Positions 50,772 through 58,614 of a stretch of DNA of 64,000 nucleotides are shown here, piece after piece. A program made the translations under genes and the position numbers. The notes below the pieces were generated by a model. That model was not told where the DNA came from, did not search any database, and saw only the letters and a list, made by a program, of their open reading frames with translations. Position 1 is the stretch's first letter, and the number at the start of each line of letters is the position of its first letter. Source of the DNA: Paenarthrobacter sp. DKR-5 (GTDB lineage Bacteria > Actinomycetota > Actinomycetes > Actinomycetales > Micrococcaceae). The DNA lies in NCBI RefSeq assembly GCF_018531425.1, contig NZ_JAHBOI010000007.1:62001-126000 (forward strand). Direction: 5' to 3'.

Positions 50772-50999
50772 ATGACTGCTTCAAACCGTCGAGCTGGTCG
50801 ACCGGGCAAAGGCGACCGCAGGGTGGTTGCGTTTAGGCTCGCCACCCCCAAGGTCGACATTGTGCGGGAACTTGCGGTCGCGGAGGGCTTTGAGCACGTC
50901 AGCGACTGGCTTGCGCACGTGGTTTCAGAGCGAATCGACCACACAGACCTGTCGAAGATCAAGCGCCAAGAGGAGCTGCCGATTTCAATGGCCTCTTAA
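50772..50999 (+). CDS. Small plasmid protein, possible DNA-binding
   Basis: This 75-residue basic protein starts MTASNRRAGRPGKGDRRVV and continues with AFRLATPKVDIVRELAVAEGF, a pattern like a ribbon-helix-helix or similar plasmid regulator. Coding character and GC bias begin at this ATG; frames further upstream are probably not translated. It ends in a 10-bp stem terminator. Two direct repeats upstream may be its binding sites, and the replication gene follows, so copy-number or replication control is possible. Confidence 0.6.
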   Translation: MTASNRRAGRPGKGDRRVVAFRLATPKVDIVRELAVAEGFEHVSDWLAHVVSERIDHTDLSKIKRQEELPISMAS

Positions 51000-51004
51000 A
51001 AGTT

Positions 51005-51028
51005 GAAGGCCCGCCGGAGCGGGCCTTC
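51005..51028 (+). terminator. Hairpin terminator
   Basis: GAAGGCCCGC and GCGGGCCTTC pair perfectly around CGGA, six bases after the stop of the small gene. No T-run follows. Confidence 0.65.
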
Positions 51029-51044
51029 GAAGCTTATGATTCAC

Positions 51045-51075
51045 GATTTGGATTGCTTGCCGGCGGTCAAATCGT
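51045..51075. other. AT-richer inverted repeat before the replication gene
   Basis: ACGATTTG (51044-51051) and CAAATCGT (51067-51074) are reverse complements about 16 bp apart, in the 190-bp gap before the replication initiator gene. Coordinates are approximate. It could be part of an origin. Confidence 0.35.
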
Positions 51076-51217
51076 AAATCGGTTGGTGGACCTTCTCAGG
51101 GCTACCTTTGTGCAACAACCGGTCCTGGCAGACCGGCTCCTACTCATTCCCCGCTAAAGGAATAGTCTCATCGTACATCAGCATGCTCAGGCCCAGCGAG
51201 CCCCCCAAAGCACCGGC

Positions 51218-53086
51218 GTGTCAGATATGCCGGCGGATCCGGCCCTCTCTTGGTCCGCCCTCGCCCCATTACTTGCGGGCCAGCCGCGAGTCCGTCTCTC
51301 GCGGGACGGCGGCCGCTCGTATCCACAGAAGTACGAACGTGACCTAACTCAAGGTTTGCCGAGTGTTCCGGCCGCCGTGCGTATCTTCGGTAAGGATGGT
51401 TGCTGCCGCGCAATCTTCCTTGATTTCGACTCCTCAATCGGCGGCACCGAATTAGTGGAGTCCGACACTGCGGCGGTCAAGACCTGGCTGGGTAGGACCG
51501 GGGCACGCTGGATTGAGGATTACTCCCCCAACGGCGGGCGGCACCTCTACGTCCCGCTGGCCGTGCCCGTCGCCTTCACCGATGCGCGCGACCTTGTCGA
51601 GGCCTTGGCCAACCGTGCCCGGAGCCTAGACAAGACTCCGCACCAGAACCTCCTGCACGGCTGCATGCGCACGCCTGGATCCCCGCATAAACGAGGCGGT
51701 CACCAGCAGCTCGCGATGAGCCTCGCCAAAGCATACGATGTCGCTCGCCGTCCAAACCCCGCCGCCATCTGGCAGGCCATGACAGCGGACATATCCGAGG
51801 AGATCGCTGCGGTCAGGACGCACCGCCGGCAGCAGACATTCGCCCCGGATATGAACGCGCCCACTGCTTCACCAGTGGGCGGCCGAATGTCGCGTGCGAT
51901 GCAGCAGCTGGCTCTCACCGGCCTCTATGACGCGAACCGCTACACCTCCGATTCCGATGCACGGCAAGCCGTCATCACAGCCGCCGCCGCAGCCGGCATG
52001 ACTTTATCCGACGTCGACCGCCGCATAAAGCAAGGTATTTGGCCGGGCCTGGCGTCGTTCTATGCCCGATACCCCGGTAGACACCGGGCTGCATCGCTGA
52101 AGCGTGACTGGATGAAGGCGCTTGATTATCTGAAGAAAAATCGGCAGACCTCACCGGTATCGAGCAATGCCCACAAATCCCCCACAAGCCAGCCAAATAC
52201 ACAGGCGCAGGAGTTACACCGGGATAATTTCGCTGGCGTACTCAAGAACTCGGACGCTGAACATCGATTCATTCGAACCTGGAGGAACTCTCTCCGGCTT
52301 AGTGAACGGCGCTATACCGAGTCCCGTAACGGGATGGCTCGCCGGATGGTGTTACGTGCGCTTGGAGAAGCAGCGCATATGTCCGGCAGCAGGTTTGTTG
52401 AGTTTGGTGACAGGTCTCTCGCAGTAGCTACAGGTCTTGACCATACGACGGTCGGGGCCCATCTGCGGGCGCTCCGTCGGGAGGGGGATCCGCTCATCAC
52501 TCTCGTCGAACAGGGCCGTGGCACAAAGGGAGACCTCTACATGTTGACTGTGCCTGTGTCTGTGAGGACAGCAGCTGAGGAACAGTCTTGGCGCCGGGGT
52601 AAAGTCCACGCACTTCGTCCAGCGTTCCGTGTTCTTGGGTTGCCTGCTGCTTTTGTGTACGAGGCACTTGAACACGGACACGGTGGCTTATCTGTTGCTG
52701 AGCTTGTGCGTTCTAGTAAGTTGTCTCGAACCGCGGTCGAAGAAGCACTCGATGTGCTTGCCGCCTGGAATCTGGTGGCAAGGGGGGAGGATCGGGCTTG
52801 GTCGATTGTGGCGTCTACTAGCCTCAGACTGCTCGCGGAACAGTTCGGCGTCGTGGAGGAGATTTCGATTCAGCTTCGACGTTACAAGGTGGAACGGGAG
52901 CGCTGGCGCCACTGGCTCGCTACCCATACAGTTCACGAGTTGTTGATCCCTCACCCTGACGAGGATTATCCCTGGGACAGCTTTGAGGGGCCGCCCGATG
53001 ATTGGACCCTAGTTGACTTGGCGTTTAGTCGTTTGGGGCGAGTGCCTCCCCTTGTTTCTCAAGGGGCGCTCAGGGGCGACCATTAG
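51218..53086 (+). CDS. Plasmid replication initiator with primase-like domain
   Basis: This 622-residue protein has an N-terminal archaeo-eukaryotic primase-type domain. The acidic motif IFLDFDSS (Asp69, Asp71) and the later SPNGGRHLYVPL (His109) match motifs I and II. A middle helical region with a primase-C-terminal-like part follows (about 220-300). The C-terminal half has winged-helix segments (LAVATGLDHTTVGAHLRAL and SVAELVRSSKLSRTAVEEAL), likely for origin binding. It sits just upstream of parAB, as plasmid Rep genes do. The GTG at 51218 and an ATG at 51227 are both possible starts. Confidence 0.75.
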   Translation: MSDMPADPALSWSALAPLLAGQPRVRLSRDGGRSYPQKYERDLTQGLPSVPAAVRIFGKDGCCRAIFLDFDSSIGGTELVESDTAAVKTWLGRTGARWIEDYSPNGGRHLYVPLAVPVAFTDARDLVEALANRARSLDKTPHQNLLHGCMRTPGSPHKRGGHQQLAMSLAKAYDVARRPNPAAIWQAMTADISEEIAAVRTHRRQQTFAPDMNAPTASPVGGRMSRAMQQLALTGLYDANRYTSDSDARQAVITAAAAAGMTLSDVDRRIKQGIWPGLASFYARYPGRHRAASLKRDWMKALDYLKKNRQTSPVSSNAHKSPTSQPNTQAQELHRDNFAGVLKNSDAEHRFIRTWRNSLRLSERRYTESRNGMARRMVLRALGEAAHMSGSRFVEFGDRSLAVATGLDHTTVGAHLRALRREGDPLITLVEQGRGTKGDLYMLTVPVSVRTAAEEQSWRRGKVHALRPAFRVLGLPAAFVYEALEHGHGGLSVAELVRSSKLSRTAVEEALDVLAAWNLVARGEDRAWSIVASTSLRLLAEQFGVVEEISIQLRRYKVERERWRHWLATHTVHELLIPHPDEDYPWDSFEGPPDDWTLVDLAFSRLGRVPPLVSQGALRGDH

Positions 53087-53276
53087 CCACCTCCCCCGGC
53101 GAGCCTTCGACTGTGTTCATTCTTAGTCCGGAATCATAGGTACGGAGGACGGTCCGTTGGTGGGTCCGGGCTCGTTGGTCGGAGCAGTGGCAGGAAGTCG
53201 GCTGGTGAAGTTTTGGCTAGACAGAGGTCAAGAGTTCCGGCGAGGCGCAAATAAGTAACAAGGTGGGGCCCTCCTG

Positions 53277-53305
53277 TTGTCCAAGAGTGGTACCACACCG
53301 ATACC
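53277..53305 (+). promoter_or_regulatory. parA promoter with partition-type repeat inside
   Basis: TTGTCC (53277-53282) and GATACC (53300-53305) are 17 bp apart. Between them lies the perfect palindrome GTGGTACCAC (53287-53296), the same core as in the array at 54453-55141, suggesting autoregulation by the partition proteins. Confidence 0.55.
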
Positions 53306-53325
53306 ATGCTAGGACGGTACAGATC

Positions 53326-53961
53326 GTGATAATTCTTGTGGCCCATCAAAAAGGCGGAGTGGGTAAATCCACTGTTGCGGTGAACGTGGCGGTGGAACTT
53401 TCAGCTCGGGGCAAGGACGTCATAATCGTAGAGGCGGACCCGACCGTTCATACATCAAGTAACTGGGCAAAGGATAGGGAAGAGGCCGGTCACTCCCCCA
53501 TCCAGACGGTTCAGAAGACGGGCAACCTCAGGGCTACTCTGCTTGATCTGGACAATAAGTACGACGTTGTCCTTGTAGACGCGCCGGGGAAGGACAGCTC
53601 AGAGATGCGAACCGCTATGACTGCGGCGGACATGATCCTTGTCCCCATCCAGCCGACCCAGCCGGACCTCGACACGACGCAGGGACTTGTCATCACGATC
53701 AACCAAGCAAAGGACTTCAATCCTGATCTGAAGGCTTTGGCGGTCCTAAACAGGGTCCCGACGAACGTCTTCTCCGACTCTGTCCGCGAGGCCCGGTCTT
53801 ATCTGTCCGAATTTCCTGAGTTGCGAGTCGCTCAGACTAGGCTGCACGAACGCAAAGCGTACCAAAACAGTCTGTCGGAGGGTCTTGGGGTAGTAGAGAT
53901 GAAAGATGGGAAAGCGAGAGCGGAGATCCAGCTTCTGACGGAGGAGGTTCTGACATGGTGA
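53326..53961 (+). CDS. parA: Plasmid partition ATPase ParA
   Basis: This 211-residue Walker-type ATPase, from the GTG at 53326, has the deviant Walker A KGGVGKST (9-16), the switch-1 region VEADPTVHTS and the Walker B region VVLVDAPGKD. The short length and lack of an HTH put it in the type Ib group, where the partner small protein, not ParA, represses the operon. It positions plasmid copies along the nucleoid. The stop overlaps the parB-like start by 7 bp. Confidence 0.92.
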   Translation: MIILVAHQKGGVGKSTVAVNVAVELSARGKDVIIVEADPTVHTSSNWAKDREEAGHSPIQTVQKTGNLRATLLDLDNKYDVVLVDAPGKDSSEMRTAMTAADMILVPIQPTQPDLDTTQGLVITINQAKDFNPDLKALAVLNRVPTNVFSDSVREARSYLSEFPELRVAQTRLHERKAYQNSLSEGLGVVEMKDGKARAEIQLLTEEVLTW

Positions 53962-54368
53962 GAAGCCGACCTAGGACCGATGTCCAGACCGAAAAGCAGA
54001 TCGAGGCTTTTGCGGCACAGGCCGAACAGCCGGCTCCCCCGCTTATTAAGGCTGTTCCTGATGTCCAGGCAGCTGTAGAGCTCCGAGAAGTTGCCGGACC
54101 GGGTGTTGCAACGGATGAGGCCATATCAATGAACGTGGCACCGAAGAAGGCAGCCCCCTCCCCTATGCTGAATTCTCCTTTGCTTGTCGACTGGAAGCGC
54201 CGCAACCGCGAACCGAAGACGGGCGGAATCAATTTCAGGGCGAGTGCCTCGCAACTGGATCTTCTTCGCCAGGCGGCGCTTATGGAGGAGATTAGCCAGC
54301 AGAAGGTCCTAGAACGTCTCGTGTGGCCCATCCTCGAGGAACGATACGGGACCGGCAGCGCCGAGTAA
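53955..54368 (+). CDS. ParB-like centromere-binding protein, RHH type
   Basis: This 137-residue protein has a flexible N-terminus, typical for an ATPase-stimulating arm, and a C-terminal ribbon-helix-helix-like domain (INFRASASQLDLLRQAALME, then ISQQKVLERLVWPILEERYG). It follows parA with overlap and precedes a repeat array, so it should bind that array and the parA promoter as the partition adaptor (inference from context and known type Ib systems). Confidence 0.8.
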   Translation: MVRSRPRTDVQTEKQIEAFAAQAEQPAPPLIKAVPDVQAAVELREVAGPGVATDEAISMNVAPKKAAPSPMLNSPLLVDWKRRNREPKTGGINFRASASQLDLLRQAALMEEISQQKVLERLVWPILEERYGTGSAE

Positions 54369-54689
54369 GTACTCCGTCCTCGCCAGCGACGCTCGGCGAA
54401 CAATAAGAACCGGGATCCTATTCAGTCGTCCCGTTGGTAGAAGAGCTTTAAAGAAGTACTGGTGCGGTACTGGTGCGGTACCGCACCAGTACTTCATGAC
54501 GGCCACGGCAAAGATTAGAGCGCCTCGATAAGCCCGGTGTCACATCAGTACCACACTAGTGCTGTCTGGGCTCGGGCCAGTACCGCACCAGCATGAGCGC
54601 ATTGTGTGCTGCTCGCGACCACACCGGTGCGGTACAAGTGTGGTGTAGCAAATACTGGTGTAGTACTGGTGTAGTACCGGGGTGGTACT

Positions 54690-54874
54690 GGTTACTTGCA
54701 GACTGTTGGAGCGGATCCGAGTCCCTGCAACTTCGGTTGGGCAGATGCCACAGTGGCTTTGACATACGGGGCCATTCTGAGATGACGTCCGATAATCCGC
54801 GGTCCGATACCGCGCCCGGTGCCACACCGGTGTGGTACTAACATGGTACCGCCTGGCGCGTGGTGGGCCCGCGC
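54690..54874 (+). repeat. Long direct repeat, copy 1
   Basis: About 185 bp, strongly similar to 54963-55141. It contains the shared segments GACTGTTGGAGCGG, GAGTCCCTGCAACTTCGG and CACACCGGTGTGGTAC, and ends TGGTGGGCCCGCGC. Confidence 0.85.
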
Positions 54875-54962
54875 GAATTGTGGACTGCCCACGACCACAC
54901 CAGTGCGGTAAAGGGATGGCACATCTACTGGTGTAGTACCGGTACGGTACCGGCGTGGTACC

Positions 54963-55141
54963 GGTACTCGCGGACTGTTGGAGCGGTCCGAGTCCCTGCA
55001 ACTTCGGTGGGCAGATGCCACAGTGGTTTTGACATACGCGGCCATTCCGAGACGACGCCCGATAGTCTGCGGCCAGATAGCGCCCGGTGCCACACCGGTG
55101 TGGTACGAGCCTGGTACCGTTGGCACGTGGTGGGCCCGCGC
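54963..55141 (+). repeat. Long direct repeat, copy 2
   Basis: About 179 bp, differing from copy 1 by point changes and a few small deletions. The duplication includes both partition-type cores and unrelated sequence between them. Confidence 0.85.
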
Positions 55142-55457
55142 CCGACAGTAGAGTAGGTGCCGCAAATGCCCGGTCATCGTTTCTGTTCCAGCCGCGACTG
55201 CTTGGGCCCCGCGGACGAAGGCTGGCTGGTATCACCCGGCTCGGGGGAGCATGGTCGAACCGGTCGTCGCAGCGCTGGCGCCATCGGGGTCCTTGGCTCC
55301 AGTGTTGTTGATCAGGTCCTCGCCGCTGCGATGAACCGGCACACCGCGAGGTGGATAAGAAAGTCGGGTCGGTTCGGAACAACGGGTCCGAACTCATCAA
55401 ACCCGTCACCGAGACCACGGCCCTGTTCAAAGCGGGGGAGTAGTCGGGGTTTGCGGG
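55142..55457. other. No supported gene; possible short gene relic
   Basis: Plus-strand frames encode DQVLAAAMNRHTAR and, in another frame, VDKKVGSVRNNGSELIKPV, TETTALFKAGE and a stop at 55443. The two could be halves of one frameshifted gene end. I do not recognise it. Confidence 0.35.
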
Positions 55458-55712
55458 CTACTTGGTGACGACGGACTGCAGCTGCCAGCCCTCGGGGATC
55501 CGCGCCTCCAGCAGGGCCTTGCCCTCCTGGTAGGTATCGGCCTCGGCTTCTACTTCCTGTGTCTGATTACTGCGCAAAATCCCTACTACCTTCACCCCCT
55601 GATCGGTCGCCCGGGGCACGGGGGAGCGGCCGCTCAGGGCGGCTGTACGGAGCCGTGGGGGAGGATGCTTCCGGTCCAGGAATGTGCGGGGCACTGCCAA
55701 CTTCACGGGCAT
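55458..55712 (-). CDS. Small protein of unknown function
   Basis: This 84-residue soluble protein starts at the ATG at 55712, with GAGGTGA eight bases upstream. The first 45 residues are Pro/Arg-rich; the rest (VKVVGILRSNQTQEVEAEA, then ALLEARIPEGWQLQSVV) looks like a compact alpha/beta domain. No family is recognised. It is divergent from the ArsR gene, 99 bp away. Confidence 0.6.
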   Translation of the reverse strand: MPVKLAVPRTFLDRKHPPPRLRTAALSGRSPVPRATDQGVKVVGILRSNQTQEVEAEADTYQEGKALLEARIPEGWQLQSVVTK

Positions 55713-55810
55713 CGCCGTCACCTCTGATTTCCTTGGCAAAGGGAAACGCTGGCCCGACCCCACGGTCCGGCCGTTTGCTGTCGTTTGCCCGTCCGTGCAA
55801 TTATCTGCGT

Positions 55811-56191
55811 ATGGATGCAGGTAAGAAAGTTTGTGGGCGTAACCCGGATTCGGAGTATGTGGAGCTCGCGGTTGAGGTGTTCTCGATGCTCGCCGACGCG
55901 ACACGGGTCCGTATCATCCTGGCCTTGCGCGAGAGCGGGGAGCTGTCAGTAAACAGTCTCGCGGAGGCGGTGGCCAAGGCCCCGCCAGCGGTGTCGCAGC
56001 ACCTGGCCAAGCTCCGGCTCGCGCGGATCGTGGCGGTGCGGCACGAGGGCACGCGAGCGTTCTACCGCCTCGCGAACGAGCACGCCTCGCAAATGGTCTC
56101 CGACGCGATCTTCCAGGCCGAGCATTCCCTGGGAGGGGTGCCGCAGCACCACCAACCCGAAGCCGAAGCGATCAGGAAGGTAAGCGCATGA
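55811..56191 (+). CDS. ArsR/SmtB-family metal sensor
   Basis: This 126-residue winged-helix repressor has recognition region NSLAEAVAKAPPAVSQHLAKLRLA. The C-terminal helix is rich in possible metal ligands (DAIFQAEHSLGG, then PQHHQ), the alpha-5 site of the NmtR/SmtB/KmtR group, which senses zinc, nickel or cobalt. No ribosome site precedes the ATG, so the message may be leaderless. It overlaps the first CDF gene by 4 bp and should repress the two-transporter operon. Confidence 0.87.
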   Translation: MDAGKKVCGRNPDSEYVELAVEVFSMLADATRVRIILALRESGELSVNSLAEAVAKAPPAVSQHLAKLRLARIVAVRHEGTRAFYRLANEHASQMVSDAIFQAEHSLGGVPQHHQPEAEAIRKVSA

Positions 56192-57324
56192 GCACCGAGC
56201 ACAGCCACAGAGCACACCCGCAGGAAGCTGATCATGGTCACGATCACGACGATGCGCATGAGCACGGATACGACCACGGCCACGGCCACGGACATGGCCA
56301 CTCCCACGACCACGGGGATGGCCATTCCCACGGGCATGAGCACGGGACAGGTTTCCTGGCCACGGTTAAGGAGTTTTTCGTCCCGCACACCCACGACGCG
56401 TCCGACTCGATCGACGACGCGCTCGAGGCGAGCACCGAAGGCGTGCGCGCCCTGAAGATCAGCCTGTTCGCGTTGCTGGCCACGACGATCCTGCAGTTCC
56501 TCGTCGTTCTCATCAGCGGCTCCGTGGCCCTGCTTGCGGACACCGTTCACAACTTCTCGGACGCCCTGACCGCTGTGCCCCTGTGGGTGGCGTTCATTCT
56601 TGCCCGGCGCCCGGCAACGAGGCGCTACACCTACGGATTGGGCCGGGCCGAGGACCTCGCCGGCCTGTTCATCATCGCCGTGGTCGCACTTTCGGCCGTC
56701 GTCGCGGGCTGGCAATCGGTCGTGAGGATGTTCAACCCCCACCCGCTGGAAAATCTCTGGTGGGTCGTCGTGGCCGGCCTGATCGGGTTTGCAGGCAACG
56801 AGGCGGTCGCGATCTTCCGGATCAAGGTCGGGCGGCGCATCGGCTCGGCTGCCCTGGTCGCGGACGGAATCCACGCCCGCACCGACGGGTTCACCTCCCT
56901 TGCCGTCGTGGTGGGCGCGTTCGGCGTCATGCTCGGCTTCCCGCTGGCCGACCCGATCGTGGGCCTGGTCATCAGCATTACGATCTTCGTCCTGCTGTGG
57001 GGCACGATCCGCAGTATCGGACGGCGCCTGCTGGACGGCATCGAACCGGAGCTGGTTCACCGGGCCGAGCATGCCCTCGGGGAGACCCCCGGAGTTGCGG
57101 GGGTCGAAAAGCTCCAGCTGCGCTGGATCGGTCACCGCATCCACGGCACCGCCGTCGTTAATGTCGCCCCCGGCACGACGGTCGAAGCGGCGGACGAAGT
57201 GCGTCATGAAGCGCGGCACCGGCTCGGCCACGCCCTGCCCAACGTCGAGGAAATCACCGTCGCCGTGAGCTCCGGCGGGACGCCTCTAAGCAGCACGACC
57301 GCTCAAGAAGCGGAGCACCCGTGA
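56188..57324 (+). CDS. CDF-family metal efflux protein with His-rich N-terminus
   Basis: This 378-residue cation diffusion facilitator has six predicted membrane helices. The N-terminal 55 residues carry 19 His, mostly as HGHGHSHDHG-type repeats, a metal-gathering segment. Transport-site motifs are HNFSD (helix 2) and HARTD (helix 5), the HD-HD set of zinc-specific members. It exports Zn2+ or Co2+/Ni2+ against protons. It overlaps both neighbours by 4 bp. Confidence 0.92.
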   Translation: MSTEHSHRAHPQEADHGHDHDDAHEHGYDHGHGHGHGHSHDHGDGHSHGHEHGTGFLATVKEFFVPHTHDASDSIDDALEASTEGVRALKISLFALLATTILQFLVVLISGSVALLADTVHNFSDALTAVPLWVAFILARRPATRRYTYGLGRAEDLAGLFIIAVVALSAVVAGWQSVVRMFNPHPLENLWWVVVAGLIGFAGNEAVAIFRIKVGRRIGSAALVADGIHARTDGFTSLAVVVGAFGVMLGFPLADPIVGLVISITIFVLLWGTIRSIGRRLLDGIEPELVHRAEHALGETPGVAGVEKLQLRWIGHRIHGTAVVNVAPGTTVEAADEVRHEARHRLGHALPNVEEITVAVSSGGTPLSSTTAQEAEHP

Positions 57325-58235
57325 GCGGGCACGACCACTCGCACACGGACGGCATGCAGGACCGCAGACGACTGATCGGCGCGCTCGGCGTGACCGTCCT
57401 GATCCTCACGGTCGAGATCGTCGGCGCCGCATTGTCGGGTTCACTGGCGCTGCTCGCCGACGCCGGGCACATGTTCACCGACGCCTCCGGGCTCGTGATC
57501 GCCCTGATCGCCGCCTCCCTGGCCATGCGTCCCCGTACCCCCGAGCGGACCTGGGGATACAAACGCGCCGAAGTCCTCGCCGCCGCGCTGCAGGCCGGGC
57601 TGCTGCTCGTCGTCGGCGGCTTCATCCTCGTCGAGGCCATCCGGCGCCTGATCGAACCGCCCCAGGTGGGGTCCTCCGCGATGCTCTGGTTCGGTGTCGT
57701 CGGCCTGGCCGGAAATGCTGTGGCGCTGCTCGTCCTCGTTGGCGGCCGGCACGGCAGCTTCAACCTGCGGGCCGCTTTCCTCGAAGTCCTCAACGATGCC
57801 CTCGGCTCCGCCGCCGTGATCGTTGCCGCCATTGTCATCAGTCTGACCGGCTTCACCCGCGCCGACGCCCTCGTCTCACTGCTCATCGGCGCCCTCATCG
57901 TGCCCCGAACCCTGCGGCTGCTCAAAGAAACCACTGACGTGCTCCTGGCCGCGACCCCGAAGGGCCTGGACCTGCGCAGCGTCCGCGCGCACATGCTCGC
58001 CCTGCCCCACGTGCTCGATGTCCACGACCTGCACGCGACCCTCATCGGCACCGGCACGCCCGTGATCACCGGCCATGTCACCCTTGAGGACGAATGCCTC
58101 ACCGACGGTCACTCCCAGGAACTTTTGGTCAAACTGCAGGAATGCGTGGCCGAACACTTCGGCGTCCCCGTCGAGCACTCCACCTTCCAGCTCGAGACCG
58201 CCGCTCACCGCGACCAGGAGAACCTTCACCACTAG
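57321..58235 (+). CDS. CDF-family metal efflux protein, CzcD/ZitB-like
   Basis: This 304-residue protein has six membrane helices, a short HDHSHT N-terminus and the transport motif HMFTD (helix 2). In helix 5 the pair is NDALGS, where Asn takes the place of the first ligand His/Asp. The change is common in CzcD-like proteins and could alter metal choice. The C-terminal cytoplasmic domain is of the ferredoxin-like CDF type. Second transporter of the operon; the pair may form homo- or heterodimers. Confidence 0.92.
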   Translation: MSGHDHSHTDGMQDRRRLIGALGVTVLILTVEIVGAALSGSLALLADAGHMFTDASGLVIALIAASLAMRPRTPERTWGYKRAEVLAAALQAGLLLVVGGFILVEAIRRLIEPPQVGSSAMLWFGVVGLAGNAVALLVLVGGRHGSFNLRAAFLEVLNDALGSAAVIVAAIVISLTGFTRADALVSLLIGALIVPRTLRLLKETTDVLLAATPKGLDLRSVRAHMLALPHVLDVHDLHATLIGTGTPVITGHVTLEDECLTDGHSQELLVKLQECVAEHFGVPVEHSTFQLETAAHRDQENLHH

Positions 58236-58261
58236 CCGGGCGCCCTACATAAGCACGTGAA

Positions 58262-58277
58262 TACACTGAACCGTGTA
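58262..58277. promoter_or_regulatory. Candidate CmtR-type operator
   Basis: TACAC and GTGTA are inverted around TGAACC, 11 bp before the GTG at 58288. A small ArsR operator at the promoter of its own gene would fit. Confidence 0.45.
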
Positions 58278-58287
58278 CTGTGGGGTT

Positions 58288-58614
58288 GTGGAAACCCTCA
58301 TTCATGCCCCGGTGCTGGCGCGGTTCGGTCACGCGGTCTCTGACCCGACCAGAGCCAGGATCCTTCTGGCCCTGGCTGCTCACGCAGCCTACCCCTCTGA
58401 TCTTGCCGATTCCCTCGGGGTATCGAGGCAGAGCATGTCCAATCACCTGAGCTGCCTGCGCGGATGCGGCCTGGTGGTCGCGGTGCCGGACGGCAGGCGC
58501 GCCCGGTATGAGCTTGCCGATGCCCGGCTGGGCCACGCGATCACCGATCTGCTCGGGGTCGTGCTGGCCGTGGACCCGGCCTGCTGCGCCCCGGACGGGA
58601 CGTGCCTGGCATGA
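58288..58614 (+). CDS. cmtR: CmtR-like Cd/Pb-sensing ArsR regulator
   Basis: This 108-residue repressor has the CmtR ligand set. Cys56 and Cys60 lie in the recognition helix (LSCLRGCGLV, equal to C57/C61 of the Mycobacterium tuberculosis protein), with C-terminal Cys99, Cys100 and Cys106 (VDPACCAPDGTC) for the third ligand C102. Metal binding should release it from DNA. I chose the GTG at 58288, which aligns with the family start; a GTG at 58273 lies inside the inverted repeat. It overlaps the next CDF gene by 4 bp. Confidence 0.85.
   Translation: METLIHAPVLARFGHAVSDPTRARILLALAAHAAYPSDLADSLGVSRQSMSNHLSCLRGCGLVVAVPDGRRARYELADARLGHAITDLLGVVLAVDPACCAPDGTCLA

Larger units (their letters stand above)
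54453..55141. repeat. Centromere-like array of GGTACYGG/ACCGCACC repeats
   Basis: The 690-bp stretch is dense in short related repeats of about 10-12 bp with core GGTAC or GTACC in both orientations. Examples are CACCGGTGTGGTAC, ACTGGTGTAGTAC and GGTGCGGTACTGG. It begins with 18-bp arms GAAGTACTGGTGCGGTAC (54453-54470) and the exact reverse complement (54478-54495). A perfect 26-bp palindrome is at 54467-54492. Within it lie two long direct repeats (54690-54874 and 54963-55141). No gene is supported here. By position it is the partition site of parAB, perhaps with replication functions. Confidence 0.8.

Noticed and set aside
54453-55141. CRISPR-like array
   Set aside because: Repeats are short, palindromic, in both orientations and irregularly spaced, with no constant repeat/spacer pattern and no cas genes. 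A partition array fits better.
54540-55430. 296-codon minus-strand frame
   Set aside because: It runs through the repeat array; the protein is repetitive and Arg/Thr/Pro-rich, with no family features.
55157-55468. 103-codon plus-strand gene after the array
   Set aside because: No ribosome site, no family features, and a better coding pattern switches frame midway; at most a relic.
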